DNA of 64,000 nucleotides from Paenibacillus sp. J2TS4 (GTDB taxonomy: Bacteria > Bacillota > Bacilli > Paenibacillales > NBRC-103111): NCBI RefSeq assembly GCF_018403245.1, contig NZ_BOSH01000007.1:124001-188000 (forward strand), read 5' to 3'. Position numbers and translations under genes: made by a program. The notes under the pieces are model-generated. The model did no database searches, was not told the origin of the DNA, and worked only from the letters and a program-made list of their open reading frames with translations. Positions 25,999 through 34,212 of this stretch are shown one piece after another (position 1 is the stretch's first letter; each line of letters opens with the position of its first letter).

Positions 25999-26784
25999 TT
26001 ACAATTGCCCGGCATACCACTGCAGCAAGCCGAGCTTCCAGGAGATATAGAAAGAAAGCATCAGAGCCGCGAGCATACTCCCGAGGAATATCCAGTCCCG
26101 GATCTGGACCGTAACGGTCAGATAGAAGGTCCGCTCCCGAGCGCCGGTAAAACCTTTGGATTCCATCGCTATAGCGGTTCTTTCCGCCTTACGAATAGCA
26201 CTCGCCAATAAAGGGATGACGTAACGCCCGATCTGCTTCAGCTTCTCCCGCCATCCCCCTCTCCGGGCGAGTCCTCTCACCCGGTGCGCATTTTGTAATA
26301 TTTGCAGCTCCTCCTTGAATAACGGAAGGAAGCGATACCCCGCCATAATGCTGTAAGCAAGCTTAGGGGACAGCTTGCACTGCTGCATCAAGCTGAGCAT
26401 TAAGCGGGTAGGATCCGTCGTGAAGACGAACATAAGGGACAGGGCCGCGAAGCTGAGCATCCGCAAAGCCAACGATCCGCCACGGACCAATGCTTCCCGG
26501 GTCACCTCCAGCCATCCCCACCGGAAGAGTATCGTTTCCACGCCTCCCTCCGGCACTTTAGCAAACAACACCGCCGTCCATACATAGCCAAAAGCAACTA
26601 TTAGGAAAGGAGAGAAAAACAACAGCCACTTCTTGACTGGAACTTTACCAAACAGAAAGGTGACTCCGACCGTCCATATTAAAAAGAGTAGCGGAGTGAG
26701 CGGATCGAACACGAGGGCGAGTAAAAAGACGCAAACGAGCACGACGGCCACTTTGATACTCGGATTAATGCTCTGCAATAACAT
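25999..26784 (-). CDS. ykoC: ECF transporter T component, YkoC-like
   Basis: Transmembrane coupling subunit (261 residues) of an energy-coupling-factor importer. Five or six hydrophobic helices surround the cytoplasmic coupling region. The two Ala-Arg-Gly-like motifs of EcfT proteins appear as RVRGLARRG and ERTAIAMESKGFTGARER (about 168-217). The start overlaps the end of ykoD by 20 bases, so the genes are coupled. As the last gene of ykoFEDC it should help import thiamine or its hydroxymethylpyrimidine precursor. Confidence 0.9.
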   Translation of the reverse strand: MLLQSINPSIKVAVVLVCVFLLALVFDPLTPLLFLIWTVGVTFLFGKVPVKKWLLFFSPFLIVAFGYVWTAVLFAKVPEGGVETILFRWGWLEVTREALVRGGSLALRMLSFAALSLMFVFTTDPTRLMLSLMQQCKLSPKLAYSIMAGYRFLPLFKEELQILQNAHRVRGLARRGGWREKLKQIGRYVIPLLASAIRKAERTAIAMESKGFTGARERTFYLTVTVQIRDWIFLGSMLAALMLSFYISWKLGLLQWYAGQL

Positions 26785-28561
26785 GAGGCAACCCCTCTCG
26801 ATCTATAGGATTGGCATTCTCCCCGAGCTTCTTCCATACAGAAACCGACATAGGCGGCAAGAGCCGGGCCTCGTCCAAAAGCTCACTGGATGAATCCCAT
26901 AATTGAAAAGGAGAGCCTGCAAAGCGGAGTTGGCCGGCGATCAGGACCATCACCCGGTCGGCATACTGCCGTACCAGCTCCATATCATGCGTGATCATAA
27001 CGACCGCTTTGCCCCCTTCCTTCAACTGGACCAACAGACTCATAAGCTGCCCCGCCGTGTATGCATCCTGGCCGAAGGTTGGCTCGTCCAGCACGAGAAG
27101 GCTCTGTTCATCGGCCAGCATGGAGGCCACGCTCAGCCTTCTTTTTTGCCCTTGGCTGAGGGTAAACGGATTCTCCGCAGCCAGCTCCGCCAAGCGAAAA
27201 ACTCTAAGCGTCTCCTCTACCCGCTCGCTTATCTCCCGCTCCGGCTTGCCTTGAATCCGCAGCCCCAGAGCCACCTCCTCGTATACCGAGGCAGTGACGA
27301 ACTGATGCTCGGGATTCTGGAATACAAGACCGACCTGCCTGCGCAGCTCTCTTTCACTCCAGGTGGGTAGGGGGCGGCCGTAGAGCCTTACCTCTCCTTC
27401 GCTGGGGCCGGATAGAATCCCGGCCAGTGCATGGGACAGCGTCGTCTTCCCTGCCCCATTAGGCCCGACGATGGCGAGCAGCTCCCCCGGATAAACCTCG
27501 AGGCTGAGTTCTTGCAGAATCGGCTTATCCTTGCGCGAATACGAAAGCCGGTTTAGCGTCATAACAGGCGGCTTCGTATGGAGCTGCTCCCGATGGGAAT
27601 GGGATCGGGTCGTGGCAGACCCGCTTGCCGCCAAGTCCCCCTCACATCCACTGTCCGGGAAGCGAAGCGCGGCCTGCAAATCAGCGAGCCCCCGGATGGG
27701 CTCCTGAACTCCCGCCAACAGATCCTGCTCCGTCAGCGGATTCTGACTGCCGGCATAAATCCCTTTGGCCCGCCAATCCACCCCCATCGTATAGGCGGTC
27801 GGAATCCATAGCCCTTCCTCCCGGTTCCATTCCTCGTGTCGATGGAAGAAATCTCTCACTCCTCCTTGGTACACGAGCTTTCCTCGGCGGTCTATCGCCA
27901 AAGCCCGGTTAGCCACCGCCATCCATTCATCCAGCTTATGCTCGATAATCAGAAGCGTCAGGGAGCGGCTCTTCCGCAAACGATCGATCAAGCGGACAAA
28001 TTCCCGCGTCGATAGCGGGTCCAAATTAGCCGTCGGCTCGTCCAGAATGAGGAGCTTGGGCTCCATCGCCAGAACGCAGGCCAAGGCCAGCTTTTGCTTC
28101 ATGCCTCCCGAGAGCTGATGGAGCCTGGACTTTTTGTATTCGGTCAGCCCCGTCCAATTCAGCACCCGTTCCATTCGCGCATCCATTTCCGCCGGAGGGA
28201 CCGCTATATTTTCCAGGCCAAAAGCCAACTCATCCTCGACGGTCACCATGCAAAATTGGCTTTCCGGATCCTGAAAGACCATTCCGACGCGGCTGCTGAT
28301 TTCCGACCGGCTGTATGAGCTTATTTCCCGACCTTGCAGTTGAATCGTTCCGCTAGCCTGTCCGTCCACCGCTTCCGGATAGAGACCGTTCATGCAGTAG
28401 GCGAGCGTACTTTTGCCCGATCCGCTGGGTCCCAGCAGCAGAACTGCATCCTGCTCGGCTATCCCGAAGCTGACATGGTCAATGATCGGAGAGGACTCCT
28501 CGTCGTAAGCGAATGTCCAATGACGAACCTTCAGCAGGTCCGAATTAGCCGGCAAGATCAT
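26765..28561 (-). CDS. ykoD: ECF transporter duplicated ATPase, YkoD-like
   Basis: Fused double ATPase (598 residues from the chosen ATG) energising the thiamine-precursor importer. Domain 1 (about 10-240) has Walker A GPSGSGKST, signature LSGGMKQK and Walker B LLILDEPTAN. Domain 2 (about 340-570) has GPNGAGKTT, signature LSQGQKRR and LLVLDEPTFG. The linker of about 100 residues makes it longer than Bacillus YkoD (about 490). I take the ATG at 28561, where ABC homology begins; the open frame extends 89 codons further inside ykoE in a different frame and is not family-like. It overlaps the ykoE end by 17 bases. Confidence 0.92.
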   Translation of the reverse strand: MILPANSDLLKVRHWTFAYDEESSPIIDHVSFGIAEQDAVLLLGPSGSGKSTLAYCMNGLYPEAVDGQASGTIQLQGREISSYSRSEISSRVGMVFQDPESQFCMVTVEDELAFGLENIAVPPAEMDARMERVLNWTGLTEYKKSRLHQLSGGMKQKLALACVLAMEPKLLILDEPTANLDPLSTREFVRLIDRLRKSRSLTLLIIEHKLDEWMAVANRALAIDRRGKLVYQGGVRDFFHRHEEWNREEGLWIPTAYTMGVDWRAKGIYAGSQNPLTEQDLLAGVQEPIRGLADLQAALRFPDSGCEGDLAASGSATTRSHSHREQLHTKPPVMTLNRLSYSRKDKPILQELSLEVYPGELLAIVGPNGAGKTTLSHALAGILSGPSEGEVRLYGRPLPTWSERELRRQVGLVFQNPEHQFVTASVYEEVALGLRIQGKPEREISERVEETLRVFRLAELAAENPFTLSQGQKRRLSVASMLADEQSLLVLDEPTFGQDAYTAGQLMSLLVQLKEGGKAVVMITHDMELVRQYADRVMVLIAGQLRFAGSPFQLWDSSSELLDEARLLPPMSVSVWKKLGENANPIDREGLPHVIAEH

Positions 28562-29135
28562 GGCGCTCTTTCTTCCTTGCGGATTTGGCAATGGCAAAGC
28601 CTCGCAGCACCCCGGTCTTCGCCAATCCATCGGCCACCCATTGGCCCAACAGGCCGGCAAGCAAGGCGCCGCTGATGAGGCGAATGACGAACATAGCGGT
28701 GACATATCCCGGATTAAGAGCCGCATAACCGGAGACGAAGAAGCCCCATACGAAGCTGAATACCGCCGAGCCCATTCCCGCGCAGACCAGCACCCAGGTC
28801 GAATAACGCTTCCAGCCGGTAGCAGCAAAGACCGCCTCCGCCCCCAGCCCCTGAATCATTGCCGACAGCAGCAATCTCGGGCCGGCAACATTGCCCATCA
28901 GCAGTTCGATCGCTGCTGCCATCGTTTCCGATAAGAAGGCCGCTCCCGGCTTGCGAATAATATACGCGGATATGATAGAGACGATGAACCAGATGCCGAA
29001 GATAAACTCGTAGCCGATCGGGCCCATCAGACCGACGAGAACGTTGCCGAACTGGAGAAAGGCCAGGTAGACTACGGCAAAAACGACCGATAAGGCCGCA
29101 AGCACAACCACCTCACGCAGCTTCCATCGTTTCAT
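28545..29135 (-). CDS. ykoE: ECF transporter substrate-binding S component, YkoE-like
   Basis: Membrane S component of 196 residues with five or six hydrophobic helices (EVVVLAALSVVFAVVYLAF is the first) and a basic C-terminus (KSARKKERHD). It binds the vitamin inside the membrane and docks on YkoC/YkoD. I choose ATG 29135 because GAAGGAGG lies eight bases upstream; the open frame's first codon is a GTG inside the end of ykoF. The TPP riboswitch upstream of the operon supports thiamine or hydroxymethylpyrimidine as ligand. Confidence 0.9.
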   Translation of the reverse strand: MKRWKLREVVVLAALSVVFAVVYLAFLQFGNVLVGLMGPIGYEFIFGIWFIVSIISAYIIRKPGAAFLSETMAAAIELLMGNVAGPRLLLSAMIQGLGAEAVFAATGWKRYSTWVLVCAGMGSAVFSFVWGFFVSGYAALNPGYVTAMFVIRLISGALLAGLLGQWVADGLAKTGVLRGFAIAKSARKKERHDLAG

Positions 29136-29149
29136 TGCAGCAGCCTCCT

Positions 29150-29752
29150 TCACCCTCTGTCCGGCTTCCTGGAAGGGCTGTTCGCCGAGATGGCCGCGGT
29201 CATCGTTACATGGGAAGCCCTCTCGCTTGCCTGAACAAACGCCTCCTCCAAAGTCGCAAACACTACATGTGCATCCCCATCCAGCCGGCTCGCGTAATGA
29301 GCGCCGCCGCTAAAGGTTCCACGCGCTTTAGCCCGTTCGATCTGCTCATAAATGATCTGCATATAATCCGGTTTCCCCAGCGGATACAGGGCGAACTGGC
29401 AAGCCGTCTCGATGGAATGCTGCTGTAAATCGGACTCATTCATCCTCTCCTCATCCTCGGACAAGTAGACATCTCCTTCCCCGTCCCCCGGACAGCCGAC
29501 AGAGAACGTCCCGTTCCATACGACATGATTTCCAGTGGCGGCGGCATAGACGTATACCGCCTTGGCAACATCGAACACATGAACAGCCTTGCCTCGAATA
29601 CAGGTGCTGATATCATCTGTGCTCATCCATACCTTGGACCGGTCAACCCGCTCCAGCACTCCCAGTATGATGTCTACAAACCGGTCCGACATCGGATAAA
29701 GCGAGAAGCGGCAGCCAACGATTCGACTGCTTCCACAATCTAATGGTGACAT
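29150..29752 (-). CDS. ykoF: YkoF-like thiamine/HMP-binding protein
   Basis: Soluble 200-residue protein made of two similar ferredoxin-like halves: GCRFSLYPMSDRFVDIILG (about 12-30) and ACQFALYPLGKPDYMQIIYE (about 117-136). In each the CRFSLYPM / CQFALYPL strand recurs, matching the YkoF family, which binds thiamine with its pyrimidine end. It lacks a signal peptide and probably delivers or buffers the imported precursor in the cytoplasm. Start at ATG 29752, eight bases after GGAGG; an upstream ATG overlaps that ribosome site. First gene after the TPP riboswitch. Confidence 0.92.
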   Translation of the reverse strand: MSPLDCGSSRIVGCRFSLYPMSDRFVDIILGVLERVDRSKVWMSTDDISTCIRGKAVHVFDVAKAVYVYAAATGNHVVWNGTFSVGCPGDGEGDVYLSEDEERMNESDLQQHSIETACQFALYPLGKPDYMQIIYEQIERAKARGTFSGGAHYASRLDGDAHVVFATLEEAFVQASERASHVTMTAAISANSPSRKPDRG

Positions 29753-29789
29753 TCTAACACCCTCCATAAAAATTTTTTAGCAAATAAAA

Positions 29790-29815
29790 AAACTGCACCC
29801 GGGTAAGATGCAGTT
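29790..29815 (-). terminator. Riboswitch expression-platform terminator
   Basis: On the minus strand AAACTGCA, loop, TGCAGTTT and a run of T form a strong terminator 38 bases before ykoF. TPP binding upstream should favour it and shut the operon off. Confidence 0.9.
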
Positions 29816-29837
29816 TAAACACAAGGCAATAAAGACA

Positions 29838-29936
29838 TTGTGCAGCTACACTTCCCCACGCTAGCATTACCTAGATCGGGTTCAAAGGGATCGGATAGCA
29901 TCCGTCTCAGCCGTTTACGGCACCCCTAGTGCATTG
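29838..29936 (-). promoter_or_regulatory. TPP riboswitch (THI element)
   Basis: Read on the minus strand it has the invariant blocks in order: CACTAGGGGTGCC, GGCTGAGA, CCCTTTGAACCCGATCT and TAATGCTAGCGTGGGGAAGTG. These are the P1/P2, pyrimidine-sensing and pyrophosphate-sensing parts of the thiamine pyrophosphate aptamer. It controls ykoFEDC through the terminator at 29790-29815. Confidence 0.97.
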
Positions 29937-29970
29937 AATGAATATGCAGTTTTTTCATTGCTTGAATCTT

Positions 29971-29999
29971 ATCGTAGTAGAGTACCTGTCATTTGTCAA
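29971..29999 (-). promoter_or_regulatory. Sigma-A promoter of ykoFEDC
   Basis: On the minus strand TTGACA and TACGAT are separated by exactly 17 bases. Transcription would start near 29963, about 25 bases before the riboswitch aptamer. Confidence 0.8.
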
Positions 30000-30027
30000 T
30001 GAGCGATCGGGTCCATTTCACCGAATG

Positions 30028-30066
30028 GCTGACATCCCCTCTGACTTTGGCAAAGGGAATGTCAGC
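30028..30066 (-). terminator. Hairpin after the second sugar-binding lipoprotein gene
   Basis: GCTGACATCCCCT and its near-complement AGGGAATGTCAGC form a long stem 15 bases past the stop. There is no clear T-run, so it may be an mRNA-stabilising hairpin rather than a true terminator. Confidence 0.5.
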
Positions 30067-30080
30067 TCGCTCCGCTCGAT

Positions 30081-31715
30081 CTATTTTGCGTCGAATCCGC
30101 CGCCCTCGCGAATTTGTCTCGTGTAATTGTCGAATATTTCTCTGCCCTTATGCTTGGTCATTAATTCTTCCAAATAATCAGGCCACTTGTCGGCTGGCAA
30201 ATCACCGAATACAATTTTGGCATGGGTCGAGTTCATTTCCTTCCGGTAATCGGCAATATTGATGCCGGCCGGCGGAGTCACGTAAGGCCCTCCGGTATAT
30301 GGTACGTATTTATAGCTGAGCAATTGCTCAACGATAGCCCGGTCTCGATCCGTCTCGTTAGGATTGATAATTTCGAGCCCAATAGGCGCCGGATTGGAAA
30401 CTCGGGTGAAGAAATCGTAAATTTGCAGGAACTTTCCATTCTCGGTATTGATTTTCTGGATGACATCCGGCTTCAAGGTCACCTTGTTGCCTTCTATTGT
30501 ATAGGACTCATTCTCCAAACCGTAATGTGTCAGGAGGAAGCCTTCCGGACTGGCCAGGAAATCGAGAATGGCCATCATTCTGTGCACTTTGTCCGGATCT
30601 TGCTCGGCTAACGTTTTAGGAACGACGAAGCCATTAGAGCCCTGGGGTGCAGAAGTGATTCCTTTGGCATCCGGGAAAGGATTGAACGGAACGATATCGG
30701 CCTCCGGATTGATTTGCCTTGCCCGATTGACCGCACTCGTCTCCACTCCCTCCAGTGCAAAGTCGCGACCGCCGGCTTTAACGATTCCTGCCTTGCCCTC
30801 GATGATCTTATTGAAGTGTTCTGTTCCCTTATTCAAGAACCAGTTAGGATCAACGATCCCTTCTTCGATCATATCTTTGATTTCCAGCAGCACCTTGACG
30901 GTGTCCGGGTTAGATCCGGCATCAATGAGCTTCCCCTCATCAATATACATCGAAGAATAGAATCCGTTCTTCACCCATTGAGGCCAGTCGAATCCGACAT
31001 TGGCTCCGTTGCCGGAAGTGCTGAATCCATAAGTGTCATCCTTGCCATTTCCATCCGGATCATTGAATGTGAACTGGCGCATAACCTCCAGCGTCTCTTC
31101 ATAATTGGTCGGTACCGCCAGGCCTAATTTATCCAGCCAGTCTTTACGAATATACCAGGAGCTGTAAGGCTGCAGATCGAACGGAACCGGCGCGCGAAGA
31201 CCATCGTCCACCCCTTCTATCGTATAATAGCCTGTGAATTCGCTGTCACTGATCCACTTATAATAATTAGGCATGGCCTCTTTAGTCATAAAGGGACGCA
31301 GATCGGCAACCAATCCATCTTTAGCGTAAGTCTGGGAGTCGCGTCCGGTGACTACCGCTAAATCAGGCGGAGTATTGGAGGCAAACCGCACATTCACTTT
31401 ATTGGTTGAATCGGGACCGGCAGCCATATGGGTCACTTTAAGATTGACATTAAATTTCTCGTCAATCGCTTTTTTGACAAAATCCTTATCCGGACTTGGA
31501 ATGGAACCGCCCGATCCTGTAGGGACGAAGAACTCGATGTCATACTTTTTACCCATATCATCCGGCTTAGGCGCCTCTGAGGGCTGAACGGACGCGGATG
31601 ATTCCGGTGTCGGGTTAGCCGCCGGAGCCGGCTCTGATTTTCCACAACCGGTAAGTATGAGCATGGCCCCCATAATTACCGATATAGATCCACCTGCTAA
31701 TTGTTTTACGCGCAT
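30081..31715 (-). CDS. Extracellular sugar-binding lipoprotein (second system)
   Basis: Binding component (544 residues) of a second CUT1-type importer. The lipoprotein signal ends in LTGC with C24, followed by a Pro/Ala/Ser linker and the solute-binding fold. NDPDGNGKDDTYGF near residue 220 matches the calcium-like loop of the first binding protein, placing both in the same LplB-associated family. ATG start with GGGGAAG upstream. It is the last gene of its operon, unlike the first system where the binding protein comes first. Ligand unknown. Confidence 0.9.
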   Translation of the reverse strand: MRVKQLAGGSISVIMGAMLILTGCGKSEPAPAANPTPESSASVQPSEAPKPDDMGKKYDIEFFVPTGSGGSIPSPDKDFVKKAIDEKFNVNLKVTHMAAGPDSTNKVNVRFASNTPPDLAVVTGRDSQTYAKDGLVADLRPFMTKEAMPNYYKWISDSEFTGYYTIEGVDDGLRAPVPFDLQPYSSWYIRKDWLDKLGLAVPTNYEETLEVMRQFTFNDPDGNGKDDTYGFSTSGNGANVGFDWPQWVKNGFYSSMYIDEGKLIDAGSNPDTVKVLLEIKDMIEEGIVDPNWFLNKGTEHFNKIIEGKAGIVKAGGRDFALEGVETSAVNRARQINPEADIVPFNPFPDAKGITSAPQGSNGFVVPKTLAEQDPDKVHRMMAILDFLASPEGFLLTHYGLENESYTIEGNKVTLKPDVIQKINTENGKFLQIYDFFTRVSNPAPIGLEIINPNETDRDRAIVEQLLSYKYVPYTGGPYVTPPAGINIADYRKEMNSTHAKIVFGDLPADKWPDYLEELMTKHKGREIFDNYTRQIREGGGFDAK

Positions 31716-31787
31716 TGGACTTCCCCTTTCCCCATTGTGTGTTTAATTTGCCTTACTCGAAACCGATTGCCGCATGGCGGCGTGCTG

Positions 31788-32675
31788 CTATCCTTTGATC
31801 GCTCCCAGCATAACCCCCTTCGTAAAATATTTCTGCACAAATGGATAGACAAATAATATAGGCAACGTCGTAGCTACGACCATAGCCATCCGAATAGAAA
31901 AGGGCGGAAGCTCGGCTTCGAGCCCCTGAACCTGGCTCATCATCTCCACGCTCATATTGGGCTGCTGCAGCATATCCCGCAAGATGACCTGAAGAGGATA
32001 CAGCTTTTCGTTAGTAATAAACATGATACCGGCAAAAAACTCGTTCCAATGAGACACCGCATAGAATAACCCAATAGTTGCAATAATCGCTTTGGACAGC
32101 GGCAGCACGACCCAGAATAACGTTTGCAAATCGTTGCAGCCATCGATTTTGGCCGCTTCTTGAATTTCAATAGACATATTTTCAAAGAAGGTTTTCGCAA
32201 TCAGAAGGTTAAAGGTGACAATCAGGCTCGGTACAATTAACGCCCAAATTGAGTCCAGCAGACCGAATTCCTTCACTACCAGATAGTTCGGAATAAGGCC
32301 CCCACTAAAGACCATCGTAAACACGATCAAAAAGAGGCAGAGCTTGCGGCCCGGCATTTGCTTGCGTGACAACGGATAGGCAAGCAGCAGAGTAAACACG
32401 AGATTGAGAAACGTTCCGACTACAGTAATCAGTGTTGTTATTTTAAGCGACTGCGGCAGTCGGGGGCTCTCAAAGATAGCACGGTATGCGCTGAAAGTAA
32501 CCTCGGAAGGAAAGAGAACAAACCCCCCGTTGCGTATCGTTTCTTTAAGCGGAGTAATGGACATGATGACCACATAATACATCGGAAACAGAGTTGCCAG
32601 CCCGATCAAGGTGAGAAGCGTATAGAATAATGCATCAATGAGCCGGTCCCCTGTCGTTTTAATTTGTGTGTTCAT
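31788..32675 (-). CDS. Carbohydrate ABC transporter permease, YtcP/MalG type (second system)
   Basis: A 295-residue, six-helix permease with the EAA loop EAAKIDGCNDLQTLFWV near residue 190 and the YtcP ending YPFVQKYFTKGVMLGAIKG. It pairs with the LplB-type permease that ends 12 bases upstream. AAGGGGG ribosome site before ATG. No ATPase gene in the operon, so a shared MsmX-like ATPase from elsewhere is expected. Confidence 0.92.
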   Translation of the reverse strand: MNTQIKTTGDRLIDALFYTLLTLIGLATLFPMYYVVIMSITPLKETIRNGGFVLFPSEVTFSAYRAIFESPRLPQSLKITTLITVVGTFLNLVFTLLLAYPLSRKQMPGRKLCLFLIVFTMVFSGGLIPNYLVVKEFGLLDSIWALIVPSLIVTFNLLIAKTFFENMSIEIQEAAKIDGCNDLQTLFWVVLPLSKAIIATIGLFYAVSHWNEFFAGIMFITNEKLYPLQVILRDMLQQPNMSVEMMSQVQGLEAELPPFSIRMAMVVATTLPILFVYPFVQKYFTKGVMLGAIKG

Positions 32676-32687
32676 GGATAATCCCCC

Positions 32688-33656
32688 TTACCAAATGCCG
32701 GAATCGCCGAACTTCTTGGCTAGTTTATTGGCGCTGACGACGAGAATGAGCCCGACAAAGGATTTAAAGAATCCGACAGCCGCGGCAAAGCTGAACTGCA
32801 TTTCCTCCAGCCCCCGCCGGAACACCCAGGTGTCAATAATATCCCCCACCTCGTAAACTCTGGCATTCAGGAAAATATAAATCTGACCGAAGCCGGCGTC
32901 GAGAATTCCGCCTAAGCGGATAATGAGAAGCAGCACAATGACGCTTCGTATTCCAGGCAAGGTGACGTGCCATATTTTGCGCCAGCGGCCGGCCCCGTCG
33001 ACGACCGCCGCCTCATACAAACTCGGATCGATGGAGGATAGCGATGCCAAATAAATGATCGCTCCAAAGCCAATCTCCTTCCAAATCTCGGTTATATACA
33101 GGATGGGCCGAAACCAGCTTTTGGACGTTAAGAAATCAACCGGTTCCTTACCGAAAAACTTGATCACTTCGTTGATCAGGCCGTCCCCCGGAGCCAAGAA
33201 CGCCAGCGCGAGCCCATAAATGATAACCCACGATAAAAAGTGCGGCATATAGGAAATCGTCTGAATCGTCCGTTTAAACCATCTGGAGCCAATCTCATTA
33301 AGAATGAGGGCCAGCATAATATCGGGCACCATGCCGAGAATGATTTTGAATACGCTGATGACTAAAGTGTTGCGCAGCAGAATATAAAAATCGTAGCTTT
33401 GAAAGATTTCGTTGAAATGCTTGAACCCTACCCACGGGCTGTCAAAAACGCCCTTCATAATGTTGTAGTCCTTGAAAGCGATGACCAAACCGAACATGGG
33501 CAAATATTTGAAGCAAAGGTAATACAGCATGCCCGGAATCAGCATTAAATACATCCATTTGTATTCTTTTACCGTTTTGACGGCTCTCGTCCACCATGTT
33601 TTTTTCTGTCCTAATGTTGGCGCTGACCTGTCTTTTTCCACTGTAATATCCGCCAT
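32688..33656 (-). CDS. Carbohydrate ABC transporter permease, LplB type (second system)
   Basis: A 322-residue permease with a 30-residue charged head, six helices, EAA loop YEAAVVDGAGRWRKIWHV (about 220) and the ending NKLAKKFGDSGIW. First gene of the second transporter operon, with AGGAGT before ATG. A cre-like site overlaps the expected transcript start region 20 bases upstream, and a -10-like TATAAT without a good -35 lies beyond it, as expected for an activator-dependent promoter served by the adjacent AraC-type regulator. Confidence 0.92.
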   Translation of the reverse strand: MADITVEKDRSAPTLGQKKTWWTRAVKTVKEYKWMYLMLIPGMLYYLCFKYLPMFGLVIAFKDYNIMKGVFDSPWVGFKHFNEIFQSYDFYILLRNTLVISVFKIILGMVPDIMLALILNEIGSRWFKRTIQTISYMPHFLSWVIIYGLALAFLAPGDGLINEVIKFFGKEPVDFLTSKSWFRPILYITEIWKEIGFGAIIYLASLSSIDPSLYEAAVVDGAGRWRKIWHVTLPGIRSVIVLLLIIRLGGILDAGFGQIYIFLNARVYEVGDIIDTWVFRRGLEEMQFSFAAAVGFFKSFVGLILVVSANKLAKKFGDSGIW

Positions 33657-33676
33657 TCTCTCACTCCTACCTTTTT

Positions 33677-33712
33677 ATAAAGCGCTTTCAAAAAGAGTAT
33701 GATTAAATTATA
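33677..33712 (-). promoter_or_regulatory. Activator-type promoter with cre-like site
   Basis: On the minus strand TATAAT (33707-33712) has no good -35 partner. Downstream, TGAAAGCGCTTTAT (33677-33690) matches the CcpA consensus TGNAANCGNWNNCA in all but the last two positions and has the ideal AAAGCGCTTT core. CcpA bound there would block the second sugar transporter when better carbon is present. Confidence 0.55.
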
Positions 33713-33815
33713 GCCCCGCCTGCCCGGCCATAATATAGCGTAAATTTCATAACCTGTGTAAAATTTATAGATTGCGGTGAGTGACACGTTCTTGGCCTTG
33801 CCATAGCAAAAAGCA

Positions 33816-33839
33816 GTCCTCTGGGCTTCCCCTAAGGAC
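33816..33839 (-). terminator. Possible terminator in the 33657-34212 spacer
   Basis: On the minus strand GTCCT...AGGAC pair around a G/C-rich loop, followed by TGCTTTTTGC. It would stop transcripts entering from the regulator gene side. The remainder of this 550-bp spacer shows no gene. Confidence 0.5.
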
Positions 33840-34172
33840 CGCTCTCCCGGTCTGAGATCCTTCTCCTTATTCTAAAGTTACACGTTGCAAGTGTGAATAA
33901 AATGCTTGGATCTTCACCCCATCTAACGCTATTCTCGTCCTTTTGACTTCTATCCCCTTGACTCAGGACCACAGCAGCTTCAGCTAAAAGTGGCTACTTG
34001 CCGCTACCCATATGATCGACTCTTCATTAGCAACCCGCTCGTTCACCAGCTGAAATCTGCCCAATTACCATCTCGCTGGCCCGACCCGACTCAGCCATGT
34101 CACCATCCCACCGGTAACTGTGCGCGATGACTCCTGATCCAAGGGGATATTAAACAAAAGAACGAAATACTA

Positions 34173-34200
34173 GAAGCCCCCTGTCTGATCTGGAGGCTTC
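34173..34200 (-). terminator. Probable terminator after the second YesN-type regulator
   Basis: On the minus strand GAAGCCTCC and GGGGGCTTC pair over nine positions, 13 bases past the stop. The downstream T-run is poor. Confidence 0.55.
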
Positions 34201-34212
34201 GATAACTATCTT

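Noticed and set aside
28562..28828. N-terminal extension of ykoD
   Set aside because: It overlaps ykoE in another frame and is Cys/Trp/Ser-rich, unlike ABC ATPases.
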